Program-made: the position numbers and the translations under genes | Shown: positions 32,726-40,902 of the stretch, in pieces | How the letters are laid out: each line of letters starts with the position of its first letter | Numbering within the stretch: the first letter of the stretch is position 1 | From: Chloroflexota bacterium | Lineage (GTDB): Bacteria; Chloroflexota; Anaerolineae; Anaerolineales; Villigracilaceae | Reading direction: 5' to 3' | Assembly (NCBI GenBank): GCA_024434165.1 | Contig: QMIW01000026.1 | Span: 1-46,410, forward strand | Length of the DNA: 46,410 nucleotides | Notes under the pieces: generated by a model | The model's input: only the letters and a program-made list of their open reading frames with translations | Database searches by the model: none | Told to the model about the DNA's origin: nothing

Positions 32726-32740
32726 GGCGGCGAAAGGGAT

Positions 32741-33106
32741 TCACGAATTCAATAAGCCGATCCGCCGGGCGAGGGAGCGCAACTGCACCGGGCTGATGGG
32801 TTTGATCAAAACCAGATCCGCCGCATTCTCGAGGGTGGCTGCAAGTGCGGCGTCTGCCGTGGCGAGGATAACGGGAATTGACTTAAGCCGTTCATCGTTT
32901 TTTATTGCTTTCAAAACATCCACCCCGGACATATCCGGCATGTTCAAATCCAGTATCACAAGCGCGGGGCTCAGGTGTTGGAGATGGTTGAGAGCCGCTG
33001 ATCCTTCCTGAAAGGCGGCGATCTCAAATTCCGTTTGCAGCGCCAGTTCGAAGATTGTTTTAATCTCAATGTCGTCTTCAACGATGACTGCAAGCGGCTT
33101 GTTCAT
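32741..33106 (-). CDS. Single-domain response regulator E
   Basis: A 121-residue receiver with Asp53 (ILDLNMPDMSG), Thr83 (ATAD) and Lys102 (LIKPISP), and no output domain. It is the last gene of the operon kinase (33506) - receiver (33117) - receiver (32741), with 10 nt to the gene before it. It shares the unusual ATAD and LIKP signatures with that neighbour, so the two probably work with the same kinase and may compete for or relay its phosphate. Confidence 0.9.
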   Translation of the reverse strand: MNKPLAVIVEDDIEIKTIFELALQTEFEIAAFQEGSAALNHLQHLSPALVILDLNMPDMSGVDVLKAIKNDERLKSIPVILATADAALAATLENAADLVLIKPISPVQLRSLARRIGLLNS

Positions 33107-33116
33107 ATAACCCTTC

Positions 33117-33509
33117 CTATGAATAGAGATCCAGATCTGGGGGAGTCATTTCGGGCCAATGCTCCGATATGATCCGCATCAACATGGAAACGCTGACTGG
33201 TTTTATCAAGACATGATTCGCCTTTGCGCCGAGGGGTTTTGAATGGAAGATATCGGCGGTTGCCACGATCACCACCGAATTTTTCCATGTGTCATGGGCG
33301 CGAATCAGGTCGAGGATGTCCAGGCCGGAGGCGTATGGCAGGTGGATATCGAGAAGAACAAGGTCCGGGGCGGGGTTTTCCAGTCGTTTGATGAAATTTC
33401 CGCCCGTCGCATCAATTTCGACGGTGAAGCCGACTCGTTTCAAAACCGTATGAAAGACAGCCCCGATGATTGGATCGTCCTCCAGGATGAGGGCGGTTGC
33501 ATCGTTCAT
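33117..33509 (-). CDS. Single-domain response regulator D
   Basis: A 130-residue receiver. Asp54 (LLDIHLPYASG) is the phospho-acceptor, with Thr85 (ATAD) and Lys103 (LIKPVSVSML). It starts in a 4-nt ATGA overlap with the end of the 7TM-PAS kinase gene, which makes it that kinase's most likely first partner. It has no output domain; the C-terminus ends shortly after helix alpha5. Confidence 0.92.
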   Translation of the reverse strand: MNDATALILEDDPIIGAVFHTVLKRVGFTVEIDATGGNFIKRLENPAPDLVLLDIHLPYASGLDILDLIRAHDTWKNSVVIVATADIFHSKPLGAKANHVLIKPVSVSMLMRIISEHWPEMTPPDLDLYS

Positions 33510-35677
33510 GGTTGCGATTCTCTCCGGGCATGGATGGGCAGATAAACCGTGAAGGTGCTGCCCGCTCCGATTTGGCTTTCCACTGTGATTCGTCCGCCCA
33601 TCAAGTCCACCAACTGCTTCGTGATGGTCAACCCAAGCCCTGTCCCGCGACCGCTCAAGTAATGCTGCGAGCTGACCTGCCGAAATGGTTCGAAGATGTA
33701 GTCGTACGCATTTTCTGGAATGCCAATCCCGGAATCCGAAACCCGCATCGCCCAGGTTTCATTGTCAACGGACAAAAAATGCACGCCGACCCCTCCGGTG
33801 GATGTGAACTTGATGGCGTTGCCCACGAGGTTCACCAGAATTTGATGGAGCCTGTATTCATCGCCCATCAACCTGATGGGCAGATTTGGGTCAATGGAGA
33901 CGGTCAGTTCCAGTCCCTTTTTCCGGGCAAGCATTTGCATGCTTGACTCGATATCCCCCAGAAGATTGCGGGGTGAGAAGCGGGCGACATTGATCTTGAT
34001 TGTTTTTGCTTCGATCTGGGCTTCGTCCAGAAGTTCGCTGACGAGCCTGGTCAGATAATTTGCGCCGTCCACAATGCTGGAAACCGCCCTTTTTTGTTCC
34101 TCCGTCAGAACGCCAAAGGTGTTGATCAGCATCAATTCTGCATAGCCTAATAATCCTCCCAGCGGGGTGCGAAGTTCATGGCTGATTTTTGCCAGCAGCT
34201 GGCTCTTCAACCGGCTGGCTTCCAATGCCTCGTCACGGGCAAGTGCGAGTGCGTTCTGTGCGCGTTTTAAGTCGGTGATGTCGCGGGCTACTGCCTGAAA
34301 GCCCACGATCTTGTCTCCTTCACGAATGATCTGGACGTTCTGCCCCAGCCAGAGTTCGCTTCCGTCTGTTGTGATGGCTGCGAATTCGTAATAGGTATTG
34401 GTTTCCCCGGAGATAAACTGCCGGTTGTAGAACCTTCTCAAGTCGTGGCGTTGATGCGGCGCAGCCAATTCCAGATAATGCCTGCCAAGCACCTCCGCTT
34501 CCGATTGGAAGCCCATCAGGCGCAATGCAATGGGATTGGCATAGGTGAAACGGCCGTTTGCGTCGGTGCGATAGATGATATCGCCGGCCGATTCAACCAT
34601 CTGTTTGTAGAGCGCGCGGCTTTCCAGCAATTGGGTTTCCGCCCTCACGCGAGGGGTGATATCGGTGATGGTAATTGCCCTGCCGACAACTTCGTTTCGC
34701 CGGTCGTGCAGGGGCGAGAGGCGGAGTTCGAACCATTGTTGGTTCGCACCTTCGCCAATGGTAATTTCGTCCACGGCTTCCATTACCTGTCCGTATTTTT
34801 GCACCAGTTCCGGCCACGCCGCCATGATGTCCGCCGCTCGCTGCCCAAGCACCGCCGACTCGGACATTCCGAGAATCTTAAGCGCCGCAGGATTGATATC
34901 CACAATGAGGTTTTTCGTATCCAGCACCACCATGCCGGAATTCATCTCGTCAATCACGGTCGTGCGCGCGATTGGCGAGAGGTCAACAAGCTGGAAACCG
35001 AAGATGCCCCAGGTAAAGGAAACGACTGTGACGGTAAACGCAAAAGGCGTAAGGTCGAGGTCTGGAATTGGACTCAATTCGGAAAGGTAGAGCGCGTTCC
35101 CAATCCACGGTGCCATCACTGCCAAAAGCAAAACAACAGCCTGGCGCCGATACACCCCGCTCATCCGCCCGATGGAGCGAATCACAATCACCGTTCCAAT
35201 CAGGAGGAGGATGTAGGAGTAGGTGGTGTGTATCCAAAACCAAAACCCATAAGTGACGCTCAGTGCGGAAAAAGAACCCGTCCGCGTGACTCCGATCTCA
35301 TCCCATATCAAGCCATGTTTTTCCGTCGTCAACACCAGGGCAAAAGTCACCGCAGGGATGATGGACATCGGCAGGATGGTGCGAAGCGTCAGCCATTTTG
35401 CCTGATTGGCATGATGGAACGCAAAGCCGACCCACAGAAGCGGCACAAGTACAATGCCCAGGTACTGGCTTTTCCCCCAAAATAGTTTGGTCTCCAGGTC
35501 TGTCCCGGCGATCTCCAGCGCGTAGCCTAGTGACCATTCTGCAACCGCCCATGCCAGCAATGTGAGCGCAATTGCGCCCCGGTTGGCGCGCCGCGACCAC
35601 GAATAGACTGCAACCCAGCTCGAAATCAGCGCTGCAAGGATTAATGGAATGATAAAGGGGGAATACTGAAACTGCAT
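33506..35677 (-). CDS. Membrane sensor histidine kinase, 7TM-PAS-PAS
   Basis: A 723-residue kinase. The first ~235 residues form seven transmembrane helices of the HisKA_7TM type (FWGKSQYLGIVLVPLLWVGFAF and LTPFAFTVTVVSFTWGIFGFQL are typical). Two PAS domains follow (~245-355 and ~365-480). HisKA has His500 (KISHELRTPLGGLLGYAE) and HATPase ends in GRGTGLGLT. It may sense a membrane or small hydrophobic signal. The frame's first codon is a TTG at 35689; ATG 35677 with GGGA upstream is preferred. It heads an operon with receivers D and E. There is no attached receiver, so phosphotransfer must go to separate proteins. Confidence 0.94.
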   Translation of the reverse strand: MQFQYSPFIIPLILAALISSWVAVYSWSRRANRGAIALTLLAWAVAEWSLGYALEIAGTDLETKLFWGKSQYLGIVLVPLLWVGFAFHHANQAKWLTLRTILPMSIIPAVTFALVLTTEKHGLIWDEIGVTRTGSFSALSVTYGFWFWIHTTYSYILLLIGTVIVIRSIGRMSGVYRRQAVVLLLAVMAPWIGNALYLSELSPIPDLDLTPFAFTVTVVSFTWGIFGFQLVDLSPIARTTVIDEMNSGMVVLDTKNLIVDINPAALKILGMSESAVLGQRAADIMAAWPELVQKYGQVMEAVDEITIGEGANQQWFELRLSPLHDRRNEVVGRAITITDITPRVRAETQLLESRALYKQMVESAGDIIYRTDANGRFTYANPIALRLMGFQSEAEVLGRHYLELAAPHQRHDLRRFYNRQFISGETNTYYEFAAITTDGSELWLGQNVQIIREGDKIVGFQAVARDITDLKRAQNALALARDEALEASRLKSQLLAKISHELRTPLGGLLGYAELMLINTFGVLTEEQKRAVSSIVDGANYLTRLVSELLDEAQIEAKTIKINVARFSPRNLLGDIESSMQMLARKKGLELTVSIDPNLPIRLMGDEYRLHQILVNLVGNAIKFTSTGGVGVHFLSVDNETWAMRVSDSGIGIPENAYDYIFEPFRQVSSQHYLSGRGTGLGLTITKQLVDLMGGRITVESQIGAGSTFTVYLPIHARRESQP

Positions 35678-35689
35678 TCTATTTCCCAA

Positions 35690-35987
35690 AAACTGGATTA
35701 ATGATTTGTACCAGGGTTGCAGTGTATGTTTATCGGACCGCTTCTATGATTGTAAGGATTTTACTTCACGTGTATATGGATGAATAGGATATTTTGGAGT
35801 GACTTTTCTCTTAATTTTCCACTCAAGCCCGTCCCTGTGTTCGTAAATTCCCTCTTTATTGCGCCAACCCTGATGGATAACTTGGGTACAAGGTCCCCAT
35901 CCCAGTCCCTTTTTGCCTTGTCGTTACCGCAAACCCAGCCGCCGGGATATGTCTGTCCTGTTGGGCGGCATTCCGCCATTCGTCCTC
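35690..35987. other. Region without an intact gene, downstream of a truncated aminotransferase
   Basis: The minus-strand frames here (35761-35979 and the tail of the frame from 36170) resemble no known family. The transition at about 35985 from aminotransferase to unrelated sequence marks a deletion or insertion breakpoint. The stretch may be remnant or repeat DNA. Confidence 0.5.
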
Positions 35988-36170
35988 CTGCGCCTGTTCG
36001 CGCAGCAACCCGTCCAGTTTCCGGCTGAGGAAAAGGACGGGCTGGCGTTCCATCCGCACCTGCCAGTTTTGGTACGCTTCCAGCACCGCTAAGGGCGCCG
36101 CCCCAAACGAGCCGTGATTGAGAAAGTGGATACTTGGGTCGAGCAGGAAGAGTGATTTCAGGCTGGACAT
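35988..36170 (-). pseudogene. Truncated class V aminotransferase (N-terminal fragment)
   Basis: The first ~61 residues (FLLDPSIHFLNHGSFGAAP, then VLEAYQNWQVRMERQPVLF and a DGLLRE segment) match the start of isopenicillin N epimerase-like class V aminotransferases. Members are normally ~380-400 residues with a PLP lysine far downstream. Here similarity stops at about residue 61 and the frame runs on ~43 unrelated codons to 35856. No C-terminal remainder is seen in the window. The promoter seems preserved: TATAAT on the minus strand ends 6 nt before the ATG. The fragment cannot be an active enzyme. Confidence 0.75.
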
Positions 36171-36176
36171 GCAGCC

Positions 36177-36182
36177 ATTATA
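36177..36182 (-). promoter_or_regulatory. -10 box of the truncated aminotransferase, leaderless-type
   Basis: Minus-strand TATAAT, separated from the ATG (36168-36170) by six bases, GGCTGC, with no ribosome-binding site. Confidence 0.55.
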
Positions 36183-36232
36183 AGGTACGGCTGGATGAAA
36201 TCATTCCCTGCGGTTCGCGTCGGGATTTTAAA

Positions 36233-37270
36233 TCACGGGCAAAAACTGACCGGTACACCCAGCACGAAACCATCGGGATAACTGGATTCGTTACCGGCAT
36301 TGTCCCTGGCAAAGACCTGATATTGAATGCTTCCATTTTCGCCGAACAGTTCAAATTCCGCTTCACCGGCGTTGATCAAAAATTGGTGTTCCACCGATCC
36401 GGCGCCGTAACCGGAGAGTCCAGCCGTATGCCAGGAACCCACATAACCGCTATCGCCCATAAAGCGATATTTGACGTGGGCATCGGCGATCCCCGAAGCA
36501 TCCTCGATTTCAGCCGTAATCAGCACCTCCGTCGGTCCGCAAGCGGAGGTCATGTAGAACGCCTCGGTCACGTTGGCGTAGGCGTCGGTGAAGGTCGGAG
36601 GGGTGGTATCTGCGGTGGAGGGAGCGGGCGGGGGATTCACCACACCGCTGCCGGAAGATGAACCGGAATATGCCGGCAGGAACTGGTAATCCCAGCCGAA
36701 ATCTGCAGGACCCATGGTGGGGGGAACGGCATCGAACGTGAATTCATACACCGCCCAGCCGTCCGTCACCTGGGGAAACGACCAACGACCGGGAATCAAA
36801 ATCGTATCGTTGGACGCTGCCAGCGGGTCAATCAGAATGCAGTAACTGCCCGGAGTGGCGACATTAAAAGAGTAACGCCCCTGGGCGTCGGTTGTGGTCA
36901 TGGAAATGATGGGACCTGTTTTGCAATCCCCGCTGATTAATTGCACGCTTACACCGGCGATGCCTTGCTCGCCGGGTTCCAGGTAGCCGTTTGCAACCGC
37001 AGAGCCGCGACCGTCAATGATGCAGCCATTCGGTACCGGGTTTGGCAGGGGACCATCGGGCAGGGCGCAGGCGTCGTGCCAGACCATTCCGACGATTGTC
37101 ACTTGCTGCGCAGCGGGCGGTGGATTGCCGCCGGGATTGGAACTGGACGGGGACGAAGGCTGGAATTGATACGGATCGGTTTGTTCGGGTTCATTGCCGA
37201 AGGGCATGTTGCAAGCCAGCGCAACGAGCAGGGGGATCAAACCGAAAAGGAGGAGATTGATGCGTTTCAT
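36233..37270 (-). CDS. Secreted lipoprotein with SdrD/Cna-B-like and Ig-like regions
   Basis: A 345-residue exported lipoprotein. The signal peptide ends in LLVALAC (Cys20). A Pro/Ser-rich spacer follows (~30-55). Residues ~60-165 look like an SdrD B / Cna-B repeat: GMVWHDACALPDGP, LEPGEQGIAGVSVQL, then DAQGRYSFNVATPGSYCI. A second Pro-rich spacer leads to an Ig-like C-terminal domain (~225-345) with paired cysteines. Such proteins are cell-surface, probably adhesive or structural. ATG 37270 has AAAGG upstream; the earlier ATG at 37285 has none. The metalloprotease-like lipoprotein gene lies just upstream on the same strand. Confidence 0.82.
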   Translation of the reverse strand: MKRINLLLFGLIPLLVALACNMPFGNEPEQTDPYQFQPSSPSSSNPGGNPPPAAQQVTIVGMVWHDACALPDGPLPNPVPNGCIIDGRGSAVANGYLEPGEQGIAGVSVQLISGDCKTGPIISMTTTDAQGRYSFNVATPGSYCILIDPLAASNDTILIPGRWSFPQVTDGWAVYEFTFDAVPPTMGPADFGWDYQFLPAYSGSSSGSGVVNPPPAPSTADTTPPTFTDAYANVTEAFYMTSACGPTEVLITAEIEDASGIADAHVKYRFMGDSGYVGSWHTAGLSGYGAGSVEHQFLINAGEAEFELFGENGSIQYQVFARDNAGNESSYPDGFVLGVPVSFCP

Positions 37271-37299
37271 GCTGTTACCTTTCATTAAAGTTTATAGGA

Positions 37300-38154
37300 T
37301 TAAGGTTTCAGCGTCGGCGTGGGTCCTGGTGTCATGGTGGGTTCGGCGCAGAAATTTAATCCCCTGACCCAGTTTGCCTCGCTCAGCGCCATTTCCTGAT
37401 AATAGGTCGGCGGCGCATCCGGCGCACTGAAGAAATCGCGGTCGGTGTGATAGGCAAACCACATCAAAAGGTGATATTGAACTCCCCAGGCGCCCATTTC
37501 GGCGATGGTGTTATCGTTGACGCCGCAAGTGTGCGGGAATCCCTCGTTGTGACGCGCCTCATGCACGTACAGCACCAGCAAGCCTTGCAGCCCGGCTCCC
37601 ATGCCTGGGTCCAGCCAGCGATTGGTTTGCAGGGCAGCTAGATTTTCGGTTTGGACATTAATGAAATTGGCGGGTTCGCAGCAGGAACTTTGCTCGATAT
37701 CGCCGCGGAAGCGGATTCCGTCAATGGCGTTCACGAACCAGTCGTAAAGCGGCAGGTCGGTCCAAGGCAGGGGTTCGTCGAACTTGATTTTCTTCATCAT
37801 CAACACTGCCTGATAAGTGCGCTCCTGCAGGCGCGTCAGGTCGGCGGAGCCGCTGGCGGCAGTGCAGACCAGCGTCCCGGCAGTGGGATCGTGATCGAAT
37901 TGCAGGGTCAGATCCGCGTTGACGGAGGCGATTTCCTCGGCGGTTGGACAGCGGGAAACCAGGTCCTCCACTTTGCCTTGGGGTGGAGTGGTGGGGGACG
38001 GGGTATCTGTAATGGGGGACGCAGCGGCTGTGTCGGTTGGCGGAGAGGCGGGAGGCGTGACCGCCGCCTCATCCGCAGGAACGGAGGCGGCTGGGCTGCA
38101 TCCCAGGACGAACATCAAGAACACTGAAAAAATAAGACCGGATACTCGTTTCAT
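37300..38154 (-). CDS. Lipoprotein with metzincin-like HExxHxxGxxH motif
   Basis: A 284-residue exported lipoprotein: signal peptide to FVLGC (Cys19), then a Thr/Pro/Ala-rich spacer (22-60), then a ~215-residue domain. That domain contains YVHEARHNEGFPHTC with His198, Glu199, His202, Gly205 and His208, which fits the zinc-binding HExxHxxGxxH of metzincin peptidases. Met220 in AEMGAWG or Met231 could serve as the Met-turn. Cysteines at 69, 97, 158, 159, 210 and 269 may form disulphides. I recognise no named family. A surface metallopeptidase is inferred from the motif alone. It sits upstream of the SdrD-like lipoprotein on the same strand, 29 nt apart, so the pair is likely an operon. Confidence 0.78.
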   Translation of the reverse strand: MKRVSGLIFSVFLMFVLGCSPAASVPADEAAVTPPASPPTDTAAASPITDTPSPTTPPQGKVEDLVSRCPTAEEIASVNADLTLQFDHDPTAGTLVCTAASGSADLTRLQERTYQAVLMMKKIKFDEPLPWTDLPLYDWFVNAIDGIRFRGDIEQSSCCEPANFINVQTENLAALQTNRWLDPGMGAGLQGLLVLYVHEARHNEGFPHTCGVNDNTIAEMGAWGVQYHLLMWFAYHTDRDFFSAPDAPPTYYQEMALSEANWVRGLNFCAEPTMTPGPTPTLKP

Positions 38155-38252
38155 GATTGACCTCTTTGTGGATAAAGTTTGGGGCGCTGTCCTGACTTGT
38201 AGTTTTGTGCTTTAACGCTCGAAAGCAGCAAAAGAAACGCAATATAACGGAA

Positions 38253-38344
38253 TAGACTTCTTGTATAAGTGTTCCCGCCGCAGTCCTCGGCGGCGGGGAT
38301 GCCGCCTTGAGCGAGGCAAAAAAGTGACTTTTGCAAGAAGTCTA
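38253..38344. mobile_element. MITE-like element with 11-bp terminal inverted repeats
   Basis: The ends TAGACTTCTTG (38253-38263) and CAAGAAGTCTA (38334-38344) are exact inverted repeats. The interior carries the GC-rich core shared with 22622-22674 and, inverted, 1-60. There is no coding capacity. The right end lies directly against the start of recognisable BtrH/DUF4872 remnant sequence at 38345, as expected if it inserted there. Confidence 0.75.
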
Positions 38345-38467
38345 ATGATATTATTCCGCAATTCCAGCGGAGCAAACCGGCAGCCTCCGCGCCAAGCGGC
38401 GCGAGTGTATGCTATTGCAAAAATCGAATGTGAAGCGGTGGAGATTTTGCAGGAGAGTATGAAATAG
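38345..38467 (+). pseudogene. Remnant of a BtrH/DUF4872 paralogue (3' end)
   Basis: The last ~40 codons of the gene at 31508 can be aligned with this segment. One frame gives PAEQTGSLRAKRRE (compare SPEQAASLRAEWRE), and after a shift another gives AIAKIECEAVEILQESMK (compare GIAETEKRALELLQESMK) up to a stop at 38465-38467. The frameshift and missing 5' part make it a dead copy. Its left boundary coincides with the MITE-like element. The rest of the gap, 38468-38586, holds no recognisable feature. Confidence 0.8.
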
Positions 38468-38586
38468 TTTGCCCGCCAGTTCCTTCATGACGCCTTCCCC
38501 AAATCCGATATAACGCCTGACTGCGCAAGTTCATAAATGTCAGGCTTGAGGAGGGAAGGGGAGAGTTCCTCCACTGAATACCGGAT

Positions 38587-39963
38587 TCATCCTGCCAGCA
38601 GCTCGTCCACTGCCTGCGCCAGTTCGCGGAGATTGCTCACCTTCAACACATTGTCGCAAAGCGGCGCATATCGGGGCATGTCGCTGTCGCCGTGCCACAT
38701 GTGCGGGGGTTCGGGATTCAGCCAGATGGTGCGTGTGGCGCGGCGGGTCATCGTGGAGAAAATGTCGAGGCGCGGATCGTTATAGTTGTTGCGTCCATCC
38801 CCGACGATCAGCAGGGTCGTCCCGCTGTTCAACGTGTCCATATATTCGTTTTGAAAATCGTTCAGCGACCAGCCGAGGTCGGTGTTGTAATGTCCGCTGG
38901 GCATGCGCCACAAAACGGAGGCAATCGCCTCGTCTGCGTTCGCGCCGCTGAAATCCTCCGAGATGGATTCAAGATGGTCAATGAACGCAAAGGCGTGCGT
39001 CTTGCGCACCTGTCCTTGAAGCGCGAAAAGAAAACTCAGCATCAACTCGGAGCAGAAGCGCATCGAAGTGCTGATGTCGCAGATGACCACGATCTTCGGT
39101 TTCTTGATTCGGTCTTTGTGGCGAATCTCCATCGGCACGCCGTGATACTTCAAGTTCGCGCGAATGGTCGCCTTCGGGTCGAGCTGCCCGCTCTTGGCAT
39201 GTTTCTGCCGCAGGGCAATGCGCGTGCGCAGCGCGGCGGCAAGCCGTTTCACCTCGCGTTGAAGCGCTTTTTTATCCGCATCCGAAAGCGCATGGAACGG
39301 ACGGTTCATCAGGTCGTCAATCCGTTCGCTGCGCGGATGGTCGCTCATGTTTTCGGCAAGCCGCTGCCCCGCAAACTGCTGGATCTGTTCCTGCATTCCC
39401 TGCATGTTTTGCTGGATCATGTTTCGGATTTGTTCGATGCGCTCGCGGTTCATACCCATCTGCGCGAGTTGCTCCATCAGTTCCCGCATCGCCTCGCGGA
39501 CTTCGGGGAACGCCATCGCCCGCATCATGCGCTGCGCCATCCAGTTTTGATATTGGAGATTATCCGCCTGGTTCAAGCCGACCAGCTGCGCCAGCGCCTC
39601 CAATTCGGACTTGGTGAGCGGTTCGCCATTCATCAGCCTTTCCATCCGCTGACGGAGATTCTCGGCAAACTGCTTCAACGCCTCCGCCAGCATCTGGATT
39701 TCTTCGGGTGTCAGATCGTCCGATGGATTTCCACCCATCAACGGCGGCTGCCCCGAGCCGAAGAAGAGCGGGAATAGTTTATCGAAGGTGGGGAGGTCTT
39801 TTGCGTCCTTGATAAGCGTTGCGCGCAGCGACAGGCGGAACTGCTCGCGGTCTTGAATCCCCATCAAGTCCACCGCCGAAAACGCCTCGGCGGATTCCGC
39901 CAGCGATACGCGCACGCCGCTCGCGCGCAGGGCTGAGATTAGTTGTAAGATGCGGGATTCCAT
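38587..39963 (-). CDS. CoxE-like VWA-domain protein
   Basis: A 458-residue cytosolic protein. A long, Gln/Met/Glu-rich helical N-terminal region (~1-240) precedes a VWA domain whose MIDAS motif DISTSM has Asp296, Ser298 and Ser300. Thr in YNTDLG and Asp in GDGRNN complete the metal site. VWA proteins of this CoxE type pair with MoxR AAA+ ATPases and assist maturation or metal insertion of target enzymes. The partner ATPase is encoded at 40903-41871, but a toxin-antitoxin module lies between the two. No obvious target enzyme is adjacent. Confidence 0.88.
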   Translation of the reverse strand: MESRILQLISALRASGVRVSLAESAEAFSAVDLMGIQDREQFRLSLRATLIKDAKDLPTFDKLFPLFFGSGQPPLMGGNPSDDLTPEEIQMLAEALKQFAENLRQRMERLMNGEPLTKSELEALAQLVGLNQADNLQYQNWMAQRMMRAMAFPEVREAMRELMEQLAQMGMNRERIEQIRNMIQQNMQGMQEQIQQFAGQRLAENMSDHPRSERIDDLMNRPFHALSDADKKALQREVKRLAAALRTRIALRQKHAKSGQLDPKATIRANLKYHGVPMEIRHKDRIKKPKIVVICDISTSMRFCSELMLSFLFALQGQVRKTHAFAFIDHLESISEDFSGANADEAIASVLWRMPSGHYNTDLGWSLNDFQNEYMDTLNSGTTLLIVGDGRNNYNDPRLDIFSTMTRRATRTIWLNPEPPHMWHGDSDMPRYAPLCDNVLKVSNLRELAQAVDELLAG

Positions 39964-39987
39964 AGTAGGCTCACTTGTGGCGACCAG

Positions 39988-40473
39988 TTACTCTTCTCCA
40001 ACTGCATCCAAGACCTGTCGAATTAATTTCTCGTCTAAATGCAAACTCACAGACTGCATCGCGAGCAGAATCTGTTTTACAGCAGGAATCAATCCACGTC
40101 TTTTTGCAAGGATGACTATGGCGAGCGAACCCTTTACGGGAACACCAAAACTGCTTGCGCATTTTCGCGCCGCGTCATCGTCAAGAATGGCTGTCCAGCC
40201 TGGATTATTGAGGGCAAACGAAATTACCGAAGTTTCTCCCGCTCCCAGATCCCACGCAATAAGTTCGGATGTTGGATCGGGTGGTTGAATAATATGAAAC
40301 TTTCCAGATTCAAGCGCCAGGCGTGCAGCGTCGTTTTCTGGTCCTGCCTTTATTTCCTCTGCAACCGCGCTGGGAACTACGATTTCGTGTGCGATTGCCG
40401 CGAACAGGTCAATCTGTCCGATTTTTCCCATGACGATCAAAGGCGATGCATTAAGGACCCAACGATCACTCAT
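39988..40473 (-). CDS. PIN-domain toxin, DUF3368 family, second copy
   Basis: A 161-residue PIN protein of the DUF3368 type. It starts WVLNASPLIVMGKIG, with Asn8 where many PIN domains have Asp. It continues with DLGAGETSVISFA and AILDDDAARKCA, and ends in GSLAIVILAKRRGLIPAV. It overlaps the antitoxin gene by 8 nt. It is only distantly related to the first copy at 8439, so the two modules arrived or diverged independently. It sits 24 nt upstream of the VWA gene start, in the middle of a MoxR-VWA pair. Confidence 0.85.
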   Translation of the reverse strand: MSDRWVLNASPLIVMGKIGQIDLFAAIAHEIVVPSAVAEEIKAGPENDAARLALESGKFHIIQPPDPTSELIAWDLGAGETSVISFALNNPGWTAILDDDAARKCASSFGVPVKGSLAIVILAKRRGLIPAVKQILLAMQSVSLHLDEKLIRQVLDAVGEE

Positions 40474-40723
40474 CGCCGCTCTCGGCTATGATTTCATTTG
40501 CGCTGTACTGAAACGGGGAAACCGCGAACCGACCAAGCGCTGACATGAATTCCGCTCTTGAGATTCCCGCAACTTCAGCGGCTTTCGATTGTGAAATCAT
40601 GCCAACTTCATACCATTTGACCGCCGCAGCAAGACGCATTTCCCTCCCAAACGACTCGGGGTCAAGCCGCAATGTGGAAAGAACGCTGCGCGGTAAATCC
40701 AAAGAAACGTGTATGTTTGTCAT
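40466..40723 (-). CDS. UPF0175-family antitoxin, second copy
   Basis: An 85-residue UPF0175 protein: a strand-helix start (VSLDLPRSVLSTLRL), then AAVKWYEVGMISQSKAAEVAGISRAEFMSAL, then a tail that should dock into the PIN toxin. It overlaps the toxin gene by 8 nt. Upstream, 40724-40902 contains no gene and is AT-richer than its surroundings; it presumably holds the module's promoter, although no convincing -35/-10 pair stands out. Confidence 0.85.
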   Translation of the reverse strand: MTNIHVSLDLPRSVLSTLRLDPESFGREMRLAAAVKWYEVGMISQSKAAEVAGISRAEFMSALGRFAVSPFQYSANEIIAESGDE

Positions 40724-40902
40724 GCTTCACCTCAGGACTATTACTCACCCTACGCAAATCGCCCGAAGGTTCTTGGAAAGAAAGTTTGTTTTATTACCAA
40801 ACTATCGGGATGGCGCGTAGTGTCTATTATCAGTACTTCACGAAAGTCCATATTTGGCGGGTTATTTCGTGATCTACTGATTATTATAAACCCGTGGTTT
40901 TA

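Noticed and set aside
35761..35979. 72-codon frame downstream of the truncated aminotransferase
   Set aside because: No ribosome-binding site or family pattern; it overlaps the breakpoint tail and is probably chance.
38253..38344. Complete insertion sequence
   Set aside because: Inverted ends exist but the element is only 92 bp with no transposase, so at most it is a non-autonomous element.
38692..39777. 361-codon open frame antisense to the VWA gene
   Set aside because: Composition typical of a shadow frame, while the VWA reading has a complete MIDAS motif.
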